A stretch of DNA of 64,000 nt from Heterodera schachtii (taxonomy: Eukaryota; Nematoda; Chromadorea; Rhabditida; Heteroderidae): assembly GCA_023374025.1 (NCBI GenBank), contig SIJG01000001.1, positions 3,867,946 to 3,931,945 on the forward strand. The letters are read 5' to 3'. The notes under the pieces are model-generated. The model was not told the origin of the DNA and did no database searches. It was given only the letters and a program-made list of their open reading frames with translations. Below are positions 1 to 9,936 of the stretch, piece after piece. A program made the translations under genes and the position numbers. The stretch's first letter is position 1. The number at the start of each line of letters is the position of its first letter.

Positions 1-375
1 CTGCTAAGTGCCACTCACGAATGGTTCCGCATTTACAAAATTCCAACGGGAAAACCCGCTAACAAATTCGCCTTCAATGGCCAATTCAAAGACCGGAACT
101 TCGCCCACAAAATAATCGAACAAACGCATCAATTTTGGAAAAAGCTTGTCGCTTCCGCTAGTCCGCATCCATTGAACACGTAAAACATTTCTTTAAATCA
201 GCCATTTTGACGAGAAAACGAATTCAGTGAGTGTCACAAGGAAGAGGCTGTCTTCAAAGCGAATCTTTCGGATTGGGAAAGCTTTATATCGAAACAGCCA
301 GAGTTTGGTCATGCCCAGCAGGTGCCGGAACATGTCGACAAATGGCACTTTATTAGTAGCGAACAGAATCAATGA
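1..375 (+). CDS. pyp-1: Inorganic pyrophosphatase, 3' end (partial)
   Basis: The last two exons of a soluble family I inorganic pyrophosphatase, which hydrolyses PPi to two phosphates in the cytosol or mitochondria. The 5' part lies outside the window. Exon 1 (1-179) reads L-L-S-A-T-H-E-W-F-R-I-Y-K-I-P, the conserved C-terminal stretch of animal PPases, followed by a helix with FAHKIIEQTHQFWKKL. A 48-bp intron (180-227, GTAAAA...TTCAG) leads in phase to exon 2 (228-375), which ends FISSEQNQ and stop TGA. The tail after the intron carries the WESFISKQPEF segment typical of the family C-terminus. Active-site residues lie upstream and cannot be checked. The identity is firm; the symbol is the C. 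elegans name and is an assignment by homology. Confidence 0.9.
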
Positions 376-1178
376 CGGAGCAATTGAAAAGTGATTGACA
401 TTCGTATTATTGGGTAGGTTTTTAATCTGTTATTGTTAATTTTTCGTTTGAACTGCTTTCAATGCAAGTCGTTTTATTTATCATTCCGTTATAATGCACA
501 ATAAATGTTTGAATTGACAGAGAGACATCAAACTGGTAATGGATAGGCTTTTTTGTAAATACACGTTTTGAATCCAATTGGAATAAGTAAACACACTGAC
601 TAAGATTTCAAAGTTGCGAAGTGATAAATGAGTGTTGTTTTGAAGAAATGTGGGTTTTAAAAGTAAAGTTTAATTTCCATTCTCCCCCCTGTTTTTCGAT
701 AATAAATATTATTCTGGATGAAAATCAAGAACGTCGAACGTTGTGGGTTTTTTCGAGGGGGGGGGGTGGAGATAAACTGAACCCTCATATAAGTTATTGC
801 CATATCTGGTCAATTGTGCAAGTTTTCTAATACAATTTAAAAATGAAGGTTTTTAAAATGAATAATTTGCACAACTGTCAGCATTGGCCCTTTTGGGGAG
901 CAATTCCGGATACTCCAAGTGAGCGAGGGTAAACATTCCCTGTTTGGGTCAAATCACATGGCATTCACTTCAGTCCTGTCGCAGTTGTTCCCTTGTAACA
1001 CAGTCATCCGAGGACTCAGCTGGCGGAGTGTTTGCCCTCCGCGAGCAATGGAAATGAATAAATGAGTAAGCCGAACTGGTGAGTTCGAGTTGGTCGGATG
1101 AAAGGCCAAACAGCAACTGAGAAGAGTGGTGGTCCAAATGGGGCAGCTAATGTGAGGGGAGGGGGGGGGAGGGACTGA
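376..1178. other. Intergenic spacer between convergent genes
   Basis: About 800 bp between the pyrophosphatase stop and the stop of the minus-strand gene. It holds AT-rich 3' UTR-like sequence with AATAAA-type signals (an ATAATGCACAATAAATG stretch near 492), a poly-G run at about 757-768 and a second G-rich run at 1155-1170. No convincing exon, RNA gene or repeat family was seen. Confidence 0.5.
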
Positions 1179-2274
1179 TTAATCGCGGAATGCACGCACC
1201 AACAGACGGAGTTCTTCGAATGGCACTTCCCCCGCCATCCCTTCCATTTCCAGCACAACTTCTGATGGAATTCCCCGTGTTGTCACTGCGTCCGGAGGTT
1301 CTCCCCACACTTTGTCCGTCGAAATTCTTTCCGTCCCACCAATTTCCAGCGCCTTTAATTTACGCTCGAAGAGCAAAGAACGATGCTAAAGTGAAAAAGA
1401 TAATGCTTAATTGTTGAAAGTGAGGGAAGGAGTGGCTCACTTGCGAATTCGACCGCATTTTCCCCGGTGTTTTTCCGTCTGACGAGGGCCAACGCGAAAT
1501 ATCATTCAAAATTCCATCTAATATGCTAAAGAAAAATTAAAATAAGTGATTTAAAGAAAGAGAGTATAGGGATGGATGTCCAATTAAAACATGGAAAAGA
1601 AGTGAATGAGTAAACCCATTTAACAGAAAAAAATGTTTGAAATTTGACCTAATCACCTCGCTTCTAATGGACCGTAGCTTTGCTCATGAACCGAGGAAGT
1701 CGGTGAATAGAAAGAAGAAGATGAAGTCGGATGAACACCGCGATGAGAATGCTGTGAATGGTCAAAGTCGAGGAACAGACAAGCGGAAGAGGTGGACGGA
1801 GAAGCACCGAAGGAGGACAGCCCTTTGCTGGGAGTTTCAACTACAGAAGCAGAGGAGAGGGCGGAGCAGTCCAAGAAGCCCGAATCATCGGCACAGCAAT
1901 TCCCTTTTGTTGGCTCAGAAGGGGCGCGAGTTTGTGCGTTCCGTTTCGGCACTACAAAAGCGTTTTCGTCTGTTGCCGCGGAGGAAGACGGCACTTTGCT
2001 TTTCCTTTCGCCGTTTTTAAAATTCGTTTCGTTCAGTTGTAACCGCGTCATTTCTTTGGGCTGTTCCCCACTGAAGCGAATTCCTACAGAAAATGACAAG
2101 CAAAGCAAATGAAAAACCAATACATAGAGACACTCATCACTGACCGAAGTGATTCTGCTGAACATTCAATGGCCGAAGTACGGAGAGCGAAGCGGCGGAA
2201 GCGCACTTTGGCGGACTATCGCCGCAGGGGTCGCCTTGGGCACTGAGTCTTTGTCGGATGAAAAATGCGGACAT
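1179..2274 (-). CDS. Unrecognised four-exon protein, 282 aa
   Basis: I do not recognise this protein. Four exons join in phase: 2274-2145, 2083-1657, 1525-1441 and 1385-1179. All three introns have GT...AG ends with nematode-like acceptors (TTTCTGTAG, TTTTTCTTTAG, TTTCACTTTAG). The phases (1, 2 and 0) agree at every junction, which is the main evidence that the gene is real. The ATG at 2274 begins MSAFFIRQRLSAQ. The middle exon is rich in Ser, Pro and Thr and looks disordered; the C-terminal exon (RSLLFERKLKALEIGG and after) looks helical and acidic. A faint resemblance of that part to the segment after the methyl-CpG-binding domain of MBD2/3 was considered but is too weak to name it. No signal peptide or membrane segment. 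It lies convergent with the pyrophosphatase and 7.7 kb from lin-54. Confidence 0.65.
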
Positions 2275-3526
2275 TGGGGAGACGGAGAGATGGATGTGTT
2301 TGGGTTGAGAACAGTTGTGCGCTTTTGGAGTACGCAGAACGGGCGAACGGCGCTGAATTAAAAAAAATTTATTAAATGGCCGGAATCCTTTCGCATTTTT
2401 GTCACCGACTTCCCCCCCCCCCTACCTCGAAAAAATTTCATTCGACCCTCCCCAGCCCCCACTTTTTCATATATGGATTTTGCATCAATTTTGTGTTTTG
2501 ATTTATTTTTTATTAACTGAATGGTCTTTTCATTGAGTTTTAGTGCATAGAATCTGATTTTTGAACCATACATTAAAAAGGGGGGTGGGTCAGAAAAAAT
2601 TTATTGCGACGGGGGGTCGGCCGCCCCGATGACCTTTTTTTGCTTTTCAAAACGTTTTTTTCGGCGCGCTTTTTCCAAAAAAATTTCGCGAACAGGGGGG
2701 CTGGCGGTGCCGATAGGCGCCGCCGGGGAAAATTTTTAAATTTTGGGTGTGCTTTGTTAACAGATTTTCACCAAAAAATGGCCAATTTTTGCGATTTTGA
2801 GCTAATTTTTTAAGGAAAAAATGAGATTTTTGGGGTTCAGTGGCGCCGATAGGCGCCACCAGGAAAATTTTTTGGACTTATTAATGAATTTGTTAAGAGA
2901 ATTTCATAAATTTGCGACCTCCCCCCCTCGCTGCGAAATCAAATATTTTTTGAATTCAGCCCTCCCCCGAAGCCAAGGTTCTCTGTTACGCCCGTTTCTT
3001 TCGCTGGCACTGACCATTCGTCCCATCAGAGGTGGCGAAGAGAAATGCGTTTCCGCTGCTTTGCCGTTGTTTGGAGAATAATCACTGCTAATCGTCGTCA
3101 ACTTTTTTGAGTCGGTTTTTCGTTTATTTGGAGAGAAAGTCGAAAAATAACGGCGGGAAATGATGGCGGGGAGTGGTCGATGGATATTTGTGACGGACGA
3201 AAAATGACGGACAGAAGCGGAGATTTTGTTGAGATCCAATCTGATAGCAACTGAACGACAAGTTTTGCGCATTCGGCGACGGTCCGGGGTTTCCAAAACA
3301 TTCACCTGAAAAGAACGGTTTTGAGACGACCAAAAGCGACGAAAAATTAGGATGAATGTGTTTGAATTTACCGAGCAATCAAAATTCCGGCATTTGTTTT
3401 GTTTGGTGACGAAATTAACGATTTTTTTTTAAAGTACATGGAGAATTTTGACCACGAAATAAGCTACTTATATTAGTGTCAGAAAGAGTGGGATAAAATG
3501 GGAAGTTTTTCGTGATTAAAACATCT
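2275..3526. other. Gene-free repeat-rich stretch
   Basis: Upstream region of the 1179-2274 gene, running into a repeat island. It contains poly-C and poly-G runs (2411-2422, 2580-2590, 2692-2701) and two copies of a GC-rich palindromic core described separately. Open frames on both strands around 2904-3378 lack supported splice structure and are not called. Confidence 0.5.
2696..2864. repeat. Two copies of GGTGCCGATAGGCGCC-core repeat
   Basis: The core GGTGCCGATAGGCGCC with flanking GCCGG occurs at about 2703-2726, and a variant GGCGCCGATAGGCGCC at about 2841-2857. Each is followed by AATTTTTT-rich sequence and a nearby TTGTTAA. Further copies occur at 8934-8957, a diverged one at 40812-40834, and 51640-51663. 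The 51.6-kb copy sits inside an element with terminal inverted repeats, so these are probably fragments of the same family. Confidence 0.6.
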
Positions 3527-3534
3527 AATTTCAG

Positions 3535-3768
3535 GGTACTTCCGGGTTTTGCCACCCCCCCCCCCTGAAATATTTTATTTTATTTTAATTTTTCTAGGGT
3601 AATTTTAAACGCTGAACACGAATCTGACGTTTATTTGAGGCTGTCACGTATTTTACGTGAGTTACATGAAAAAATAAACGTCAGTGCGTTCAGCGCTTAA
3701 AATTACTTTAGAAAAATAAAAAATAAAAAATATATATTTCAGGGGGGGTGGCAAAACCCGGAAGTACC
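3535..3768. mobile_element. Foldback MITE, 234 bp, 8-bp target duplication
   Basis: A near-complete hairpin. The left end GGTACTTCCGGGTTTTGCCA is repeated inverted at the right end TGGCAAAACCCGGAAGTACC, and the arms stay complementary through the poly-C/poly-G tracts and the AACGCTGAACACGAATCTGACG segment to a centre near 3650. The element is flanked by an exact 8-bp duplication AATTTCAG (3527-3534 and 3769-3776). An 8-bp duplication is characteristic of hAT-superfamily insertion, so a non-autonomous hAT-type MITE is the best reading. It encodes nothing. Confidence 0.8.
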
Positions 3769-4224
3769 AATTTCAGTGCGCAGGTGATAGATTTCATAAA
3801 CACCTGACTGGTGCCAAAATTTATGGCATGATTTATTGCAATGTTTTTATAAGAAAATTTTAAGTAAAAATTTTTGAAAAAATAGCTAGAAACAATTTTT
3901 TAAATTTTCTTATAAAAATTTCAATTATTTCTTGAAAAATAGGTTTGAAATACAAAAAAAATTCGGGCGAGGGAAGATGCAGAAGAAAACGATCTTCACG
4001 GTAAAAACAGAATTTACGTCAGGTAAACGGACAAGTATCTTAGACACAATTTTACTGTACTTCAAAAAACAAAATTTGCTTCAAGATGAATCGTTTATCA
4101 TACATAACCTGTATTTAATTTTATTGCCTTATTCTCAATTTAAACTGTCATAGCATAAAGAAAGAATTTTGAAAATTTTTCATTTTGAACAAATTCCATG
4201 AAAAATCTTAATTTTATACGACGG

Positions 4225-4800
4225 TACCTATTGCACCAACGCTCCCTGAAAATGCGACACCATTAAATCGACACTGGAAAATGCGACACCAAACTTAGAT
4301 TTTTAAAATATATTTCTTATATTTGAAAATGAGCAGCATACCAAAAAATAATTGTTATGTGTGGTAAGTGTTTTTTTAAGGTATTAAAGGGAAATGGGCG
4401 CAGGTTCGAGTCCGTTCCACGACAGAATTATTTTTTTTAATTAATTTTCCGATAAAAATAGAACTTTAGCTTTTGAATGATACGAAGATTAAAATTTTAT
4501 TACGAAAATTTTTTAAAATAGTTTTTAATTTTTTTTGGACAAAATAAATAAAAATAATCTGTCGTGGAACGGAGTCGAACCTGCGCCCATTTTCCCTTTA
4601 ACACCTTACAAAAAACACTTACCCACACATAAAAAATCTTTTTTGGTAATAATGCTCATTTTCCAGACTACAAATTTAAAAAATATAAGAAATATATTTT
4701 TAAAAATCTAAGTTTGTTGTCGTATTTTCTCAGTGTCGCTTTTTCTTGAAATGAAAAACTTTCTTTCGGTGTCGCATTTTTTTGGCTCCCATTGCACCGG
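4225..4800. repeat. Long palindrome carrying tRNA-like T-arms
   Basis: A roughly 570-bp imperfect inverted repeat centred near 4500. The left arm runs CATTGCACC-like sequence, CTGAAAATGCGACACCA, AAATATATTTCTTATATTT, GTGTGGTAAGTG, GGGCGCAGGTTCGAGTCCG. The right arm gives the reverse complement in opposite order from 4559 to about 4797. Each arm contains GGTTCGAGTCC, the conserved B-box/T-arm of a tRNA gene (about 4403-4413 on the plus strand, and inverted at 4570-4580). This suggests a tRNA-derived SINE-like sequence present as an inverted dimer. No full cloverleaf was found. Confidence 0.65.
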
Positions 4801-4902
4801 GCCCCTTCACCAAAAATCTTTGGAAAAAAGCCCACCGAAATAAATTTCGGTTTCTGTTTTGAGACCCCCCTAAAAGTTTCAAATTAAACGTCATTTTTAG
4901 GG

Positions 4903-5205
4903 TAATTTGTGGCGCTGATCACGAATATGACCTTGGTTTTTCAAGATTGAAACTCGGACCCAAATTCGAACAAAAAGTTGAAAATTCGAATTTTTGAAAA
5001 TTTTCTTTTATGTTAGAATCTGAACAAAAAGGATCATTTTTTGGTGTTTCAATGATTTGTGACTTCTTTCAGCTCTTTTTAATCAATTTTATGGCAACAG
5101 CGATTAAAAAAAATTTGAATTTTTGTTCAAGTTCGGGGCCGGGATCCCGAATTGTGTCGAAATAAATGCCATATTCGTGATCAGCGACCTCGAAAACCCC
5201 CGGGT
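4903..5205. repeat. Foldback copy of a dispersed repeat family
   Basis: The left side has GTGGCGCTGATCACGAATATGACC followed by AACTCGGACCCAAATTCGAACAAAAAGTTGAAAATTCG. The right side, from about 5095, carries the inverse: TTGTTCAAGTTCGGGGCCGGGATC and CATATTCGTGATCAGCGACC. The same arms recur at 6480-6905 and 58330-58680, with single arms near 9770, 44290 and 55430. Confidence 0.65.
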
Positions 5206-5213
5206 AATCATCA

Positions 5214-5468
5214 TTGTGTAACAAAAAAATAGGCAAATATGAGGTTATTCAGTCCTTCACTGGTGGTTATCGTACGAAATCCGAAGACTCACCACGGATG
5301 GCCATCCACGAGTGTCCGCTTCAGGTCTCATCGGATGAGGAGGAGGAACAGCAAGGAAAAGCAGAAGAGGAGGAGGAGGAACAGGGAAGATCAGCAGAGG
5401 AGGAGGAGGCAATCATCGGAGGAGAACGAATGCCAAATCGTAGAGCACAGCAAACCAACAACCTTTGA
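5214..5468 (+). CDS. Possible acidic C-terminal exon, origin unknown
   Basis: An open frame whose second half is very acidic (several EEEEE-type runs between basic spacers) and ends at a TGA near 5468. Its composition could be that of a final exon, but no upstream exon was identified, the preceding 1 kb is foldback repeat, and the sequence is low-complexity GAGGAG-rich DNA that opens frames by chance. If real, it would be a remnant of a gene cut off by repeat insertion. I cannot assign a function. Confidence 0.2.
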   Translation: MCNKKIGKYEVIQSFTGGYRTKSEDSPRMAIHECPLQVSSDEEEEQQGKAEEEEEEQGRSAEEEEAIIGGERMPNRRAQQTNNL

Positions 5469-6450
5469 TAAAATAGGGAGATTTTATTAAAGATGGCATA
5501 GAAAAGTGAAGAAAAATCAAAATCAGAGAGAAGGGCAAAAAAATGAATAAAAAGTGAAATTGATGGAAATAAAATTAAATAATAAAACAAAGAAAGAAAA
5601 GCAAACAAAAATTAAGCACAAAGAAAATATTCAAAATGCGAAATCCCACAAAGATTCTTCCCCATTTGGGCATTTATTTGTGTCCGCTGTTGGGCAGACA
5701 ATGCGAAACGACAAAGTTTTGCCCGAGGCAAAATCCGCAATTTCCGTCGCCAATCGGCATTCTTTGTCCTTACTCGATCCTCTGGAAGAAAACGTTACGT
5801 CCTTTTGTCGACGGCGGCGGAAATCGATAGAGGCGACACGCCCTCCCCACGACTCGACCCGGCCCTGTCACCCGCTCCCCACCCCTCCTTTTGCAATTTA
5901 CCCGTTCCATTTATTCCTTCTCTTCCATCTGCCCACCACTCTCCGGTTCATCCAGCGATGCCCTCAGCCTCTTCCACTTCTTCCTCTTTTACTCACCCAT
6001 CACGCTAAAAGAAAGTGAAGCAAAGAGAAGAGAGTGGGTGGACGGAGAAGAGGATTGAGTGGAGAAGAAAAAAGAGAAACAGGAAAGGGAGTGGGGGAAG
6101 AGGAGAAGAAAGGGTGCACAATAAAACACCAAAATTTGTGTGAGCAAGACCAACCCTTGAGGGGCAAGTAATAGAGGAGGATGGATTGATGGAGGGTGAG
6201 GGGGGGGGGGGGGAGAGAGGGGTGTGGTGGTGGACATTGGTCGTCAAACATATCCATCATCCATCCCATCAATTTTGCAACTACTCAGTGGATAAAGGGT
6301 AGCAGCACCTAATGAAATAATCTGCAGAAAATGAACGATCGATGAGTGAAATGAAGGGGAATGGGGGGGAGGATGCCGGTGAAACCTATCGGAAAATGGA
6401 CAACAAATAGTAATTTGAATTTCTGTTCATAAATATCTATCATATGGCCC
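5469..6450. other. Intergenic, purine-rich low-complexity DNA
   Basis: Contains GA-rich stretches, a CTTCC-rich stretch (5900-6000) and a poly-G run near 6201-6213. Several overlapping open frames here are low-complexity and show no consistent splice structure. Nothing supportable as a gene. Confidence 0.4.
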
Positions 6451-6479
6451 GGAGCCGAAAATGGGCAAAGTATATATCA

Positions 6480-6905
6480 ATTCAGGTCCGGGGTTCGAAA
6501 TTAGTCGAAATAGATGCCGGATTCGTGATCGGCGACCCCCCGAAAACCCCAGGAAGCTTGCTTTCATGTCTTTTGAAAACAAAAAATTTTTTCAAAAAAG
6601 GGGGGTACCATCGACAGTATTACCCGAATCTGATATTAATTTTGACCTATGTCGAGCCCCGAACCCGAATTCGAGCAAAAAGTCGAAAATCAAATTTTTA
6701 TTTTTGGTCTAAAAGTGGCTTACATATCGGGAAACAAACTACTGGTCAATTCATTTAAAAAATATATTTCAACTATTTCTAGACCAAAAATAAAAAATTC
6801 GCAAATTTGAATTTTCGACTTTTTGCTCGAATTCGGGTTCGGGGTTCGACCTAGGTCAAAATTAATGTCAGATTCGGATTCTCCGACCCTTTAAACCCCT
6901 AATAT
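6480..6905. repeat. Foldback repeat, second copy of the family
   Basis: Arms of about 85 bp at 6634-6718 and 6778-6866 are inverted copies sharing CGAATTCGAGCAAAAAGTCG and a GGTCTA boundary at the loop. Outside them GGTCCGGGGTTCGAAAT and GATTCGTGATCGGCGACC (6484-6540) match the outer part of the family seen at 4903-5205 and 58330-58680. Non-coding. Confidence 0.65.
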
Positions 6906-8487
6906 AATCTTTTCTAGAAAAAAATTTCAAAAATTTTGTTTTAGAAAAGGGGGGGGGGGCTACCATTAACAAAAAAAAGTTATGTAAATCACAATCGCGA
7001 CCCTAGTTATAATAGCCCCTATTTTTGGTAATTATTAGAGTGCTCATTTTGCAGCATATGCTGTTTTTTTGCTAACATGGGCGTGATAATAAGCATGAAA
7101 AAGCATTTCTAACTTGGTTTGAGGCTTCTAAGTCCTCTTTTTCATGCTGATTTCTCGATTTTTTGATTTTTGTACTGCAGCGCTGGACGAAACTTCGTGT
7201 CGTTTTAGTTTTGTCCTACATTTTCGGCATTTTTTTAAGTTTCATTTTCGTGTTTCGTTTTCGGTTTTCAAAATTTTGTTTTTCTTTTCGTGGTTCGATC
7301 CCGCACTTTATTTTACCGATTTTTCAAAATCATTTTTTACCGATTTAATTATTAAATCCGCTATGAAATTGCACTCAAATGTTCAAATCCCATTCACCAA
7401 ACTTTAAAAAAATACACCGCAAAAAATTGTTAAACTCTGTTTTTCAGCCCAATTTCACCGAAATGTCGATTTTGATAATTTCTTCCCCAAAAATTGTTAA
7501 AACCTATAATGGGATGTGAAAAACAATATTTGATACAATTTTTATCGAAAAATTGTAAAATAAATGATTCAAACCAAATTTGCAAGATTGCCTTTTTTGA
7601 CCCTAAATCTTATTTTTTGTCATTGATGGCGAAGTATTCAAACAAATTAGAAAAAAATTTTCACTAATAAATTAGTCGAAAAATAATCCCCCCGTCTCCA
7701 TTTATCCCCCAGTATCTAATAATCCCCCCTTTCTGAGGAGGTTGAACAATAATCCCCCCGGGGGATAATTAGAGAATATACGGTATGCTGTTTTTTTTTT
7801 TGCTAACATGGGGCGTGATAATAAGCATGAAAAAGCATTTCTAACTTGGTTTGAGGCTTCTAAGTCAGGGTTTCGATATCTGAGGATTTAGCCTCATTTT
7901 GGGGTCTTTTAGAGGGCCAAAGAGGATTTTTTGAAAAATGAGGATTTGCGGATTTTGTGGTCTTTTGAGAAATTTGAGGATTTTTGTGGTCTTTTGAGAA
8001 AAAAGTGACAAAAACGCATGATTTTTTGAAAAATTAGGTATATTTGGCAAAATGTTCGAACTTTTTTCTTAAAATCTTAACATTTTTTCGAAAAATCCTC
8101 AGTCAAAATCATTTTTTTGACAAAAATTGTTAACAAATCGCACTCAAAATTCCAAATTTTTTCCGGCAGCGCCTACGTGATAATAAGCATGAAAAGCATT
8201 TTAACTTGGTTTGAGGCTTCTAAGTCCTCTTTTTTCATGCTGATTTCTCGATTTTTTGATTTTTGTACTGATTTGGCATTTTGGTGCTTTTTTTTGTGCT
8301 GTTTCTTTTGAGGAATTTTCTAAAATAGGTATTTTCGCAATTTCAAAAAATTTTTAACAAAAATGCAATAAAAACGAAAAATACGCCCCTAAGAATCGAT
8401 CCGAAAATTTTCAGAAAATACACCCCTAAGAAATGAAAAATTTTATCAAAAATAAATCATCTCCAAAATTTATTAATTTATTTTTTG

Positions 8488-9448
8488 TAGAGTAGCACGG
8501 GACCGGGATTTTTGACAAAAACCGGGACCGGGACTTACCGGGACTAGAAAAGTCGGGACCGGGACCGGGACCTCGATTTTCGTCCGGGACCGGGACCGGG
8601 ACCGCAAGAAAAGCCGGGACCGGGACCAACCGGGAATTTTCCCAAGAGAAAATTTTTTTGAAAAAATTTTAAAAATTTTCGTGAATTTTGTTACGAAAAT
8701 TACCTAAATTCAAAAAGGTACCCATAAAATTTTTTTTATTTTCTTTTAGGGGAGGAATTCGAACAATTTTCTATTATTCTCTGGAAAGTTTTAAAAATTT
8801 TCATTTCGGGGGGGGGGGGGGAATCTGGAGTCTTGGAATTTTCTGGGTCCCAAAATTCTGGATTTTTTAATAAATTAACAATTTCTTAAATTTTTTGACT
8901 TTTGGGAACATTGGTGAGGGGGCGGCAGGGTCCGGCGGTGCCGATAGGCGCCGCCGGAAAAATTTTGAAATGTTGAGTGAAATATGTTAACAGAATTTGT
9001 AAAAATGACCAATATTTGGTTAATTTGTTACTGTTTAAAAATTAAATAAAAATAAACTTGGAATATTTTATTTATTAATTAAAATTTCAATTACAAAAAT
9101 GGTAAAGAAAATATAAAAAATATTCTGTTTAAGTGGGGAATTGAACCCAAGCGAAAAATAATGAAAGTCAGAAGGTTTAGCCACTAGACCACATAACGAT
9201 GTGAAAAAAAGGCAATAAATAAAATAAATAATTAATTTTTTTCTCAAAGATTTCTCCTTCTCACCAATTCCCTTCTCTTTTCTCACCCAGACCCCCATTC
9301 TTACCAGTGCTTATTTAGTCCCGCCGGGACCGGGACTGGCAAAACCGGGACCGGGATTTCCATTTTTTCAAAAACCGGGACCGGGACCTGAAAAAACCGG
9401 GATTTCCCGACCCGGTCCCGGTCCCGGTCCCGGTCCCGTGCTACTCTA
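8488..9448. mobile_element. Nested hAT-like MITE with GGGACC repeats, 961 bp
   Basis: Terminal inverted repeats TAGAGTAGCACGGGACCGGG on the left and CCCGGTCCCGTGCTACTCTA on the right, flanked by an exact 8-bp duplication ATTTTTTG (8480-8487 and 9449-9456). Both ends carry arrays of GGGACC hexamers in opposite orientation (8499-8632 and 9318-9438). The interior holds a copy of the GGTGCCGATAGGCGCC repeat (about 8934) and a tRNA-like segment (9118-9210). Frames through the hexamer arrays give Val-Pro/Gly-Pro repeats and are not genes. Non-autonomous. Confidence 0.8.
9118..9210 (-). repeat. tRNA-like segment inside MITE
   Basis: Read on the minus strand it shows an A-box-like TGTGGTCTAGTGGCTAAACC, then GCTTGGGTTCAATTCCCCAC, a good B-box with a near-complete T stem and loop. 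The acceptor ends do not pair and the anticodon region is not a standard stem, so this is a tRNA-derived repeat head or degenerate tRNA, not a working tRNA gene. Confidence 0.55.
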
Positions 9449-9936
9449 ATTTTTTGACAAGAATTTAGATTTTTAAAATCATGTATCGCATTACCATTTT
9501 TAGCACCTATTTTGGAGGTTTTTTATAATCAGCAGGGAGCAAACAAACGTTTTTTTTTACGACTTTTTTCAATTTTTGTTGCCTTTAATCTCTTAATTTT
9601 TATGCTTTTTTCCAATTTTTTTGTGCTGATTTGGCCTTTTTTGTGCTTTTTTCATGCTTATTTTGGAAAAATTTGGTGTTGTTTACAGTGCTTAATCGGT
9701 GATTTTTTGTGCTGAAAACTGAGCACTCTAGTAATTATTAAAAACAAAAAAATGGTTTTTACCACTAATTGGGGTTCGTAATGGGTCGAAATGAATGTTG
9801 GATTCACAGCGATCCCAAAACTGGGTGTCGTCAGTTCATGACCAGTGATCACAAAACATGCATTTGTTTGTATATTAATTCCAGCACTATTTACATATAT
9901 CTTTCTTAATTTAGATCTTGAAAAAACCAAGCAAAA

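Larger units (their letters stand above)
7036..9730. mobile_element. hAT-like non-autonomous element, 2.7 kb
   Basis: The element starts TAGAGTGCTCATTTTGCAGC and ends with the inverse, ...TGAAAACTGAGCACTCTA. It is flanked by the exact 8-bp duplication GTAATTAT (7028-7035 and 9731-9738). An 8-bp duplication and ~20-bp terminal inverted repeats beginning TAG are hAT features. No transposase frame was found inside. The interior has a direct repeat of about 80-110 bp (CGTGATAATAAGCATGAAAA through GGTTTGAGGCTTCTAAGTC) at about 7061-7183, 7784-7866 and 8177-8270. A second, younger element (8488-9448) is nested within it. Confidence 0.75.

Noticed and set aside
1179..1385. MBD2/3-like identity for the orphan gene
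   Set aside because: Only a short LF-E-KL-L pattern agrees and no methyl-CpG-binding domain is present upstream.
2904..3378. Minus-strand frames upstream of the orphan gene
   Set aside because: An acceptor-like TTTTTCAG is present, but frames differ and no start or downstream exon joins in phase.
8426..8629. Val-Pro/Gly-Pro repeat protein
   Set aside because: This is the GGGACC hexamer array of the MITE read in frame.
9118..9210. Functional tRNA genes at the tRNA-like sites
   Set aside because: B-boxes are good, but acceptor stems or anticodon arms do not form at 4.4, 9.1, 35.2, 53.4 or 60.4 kb.
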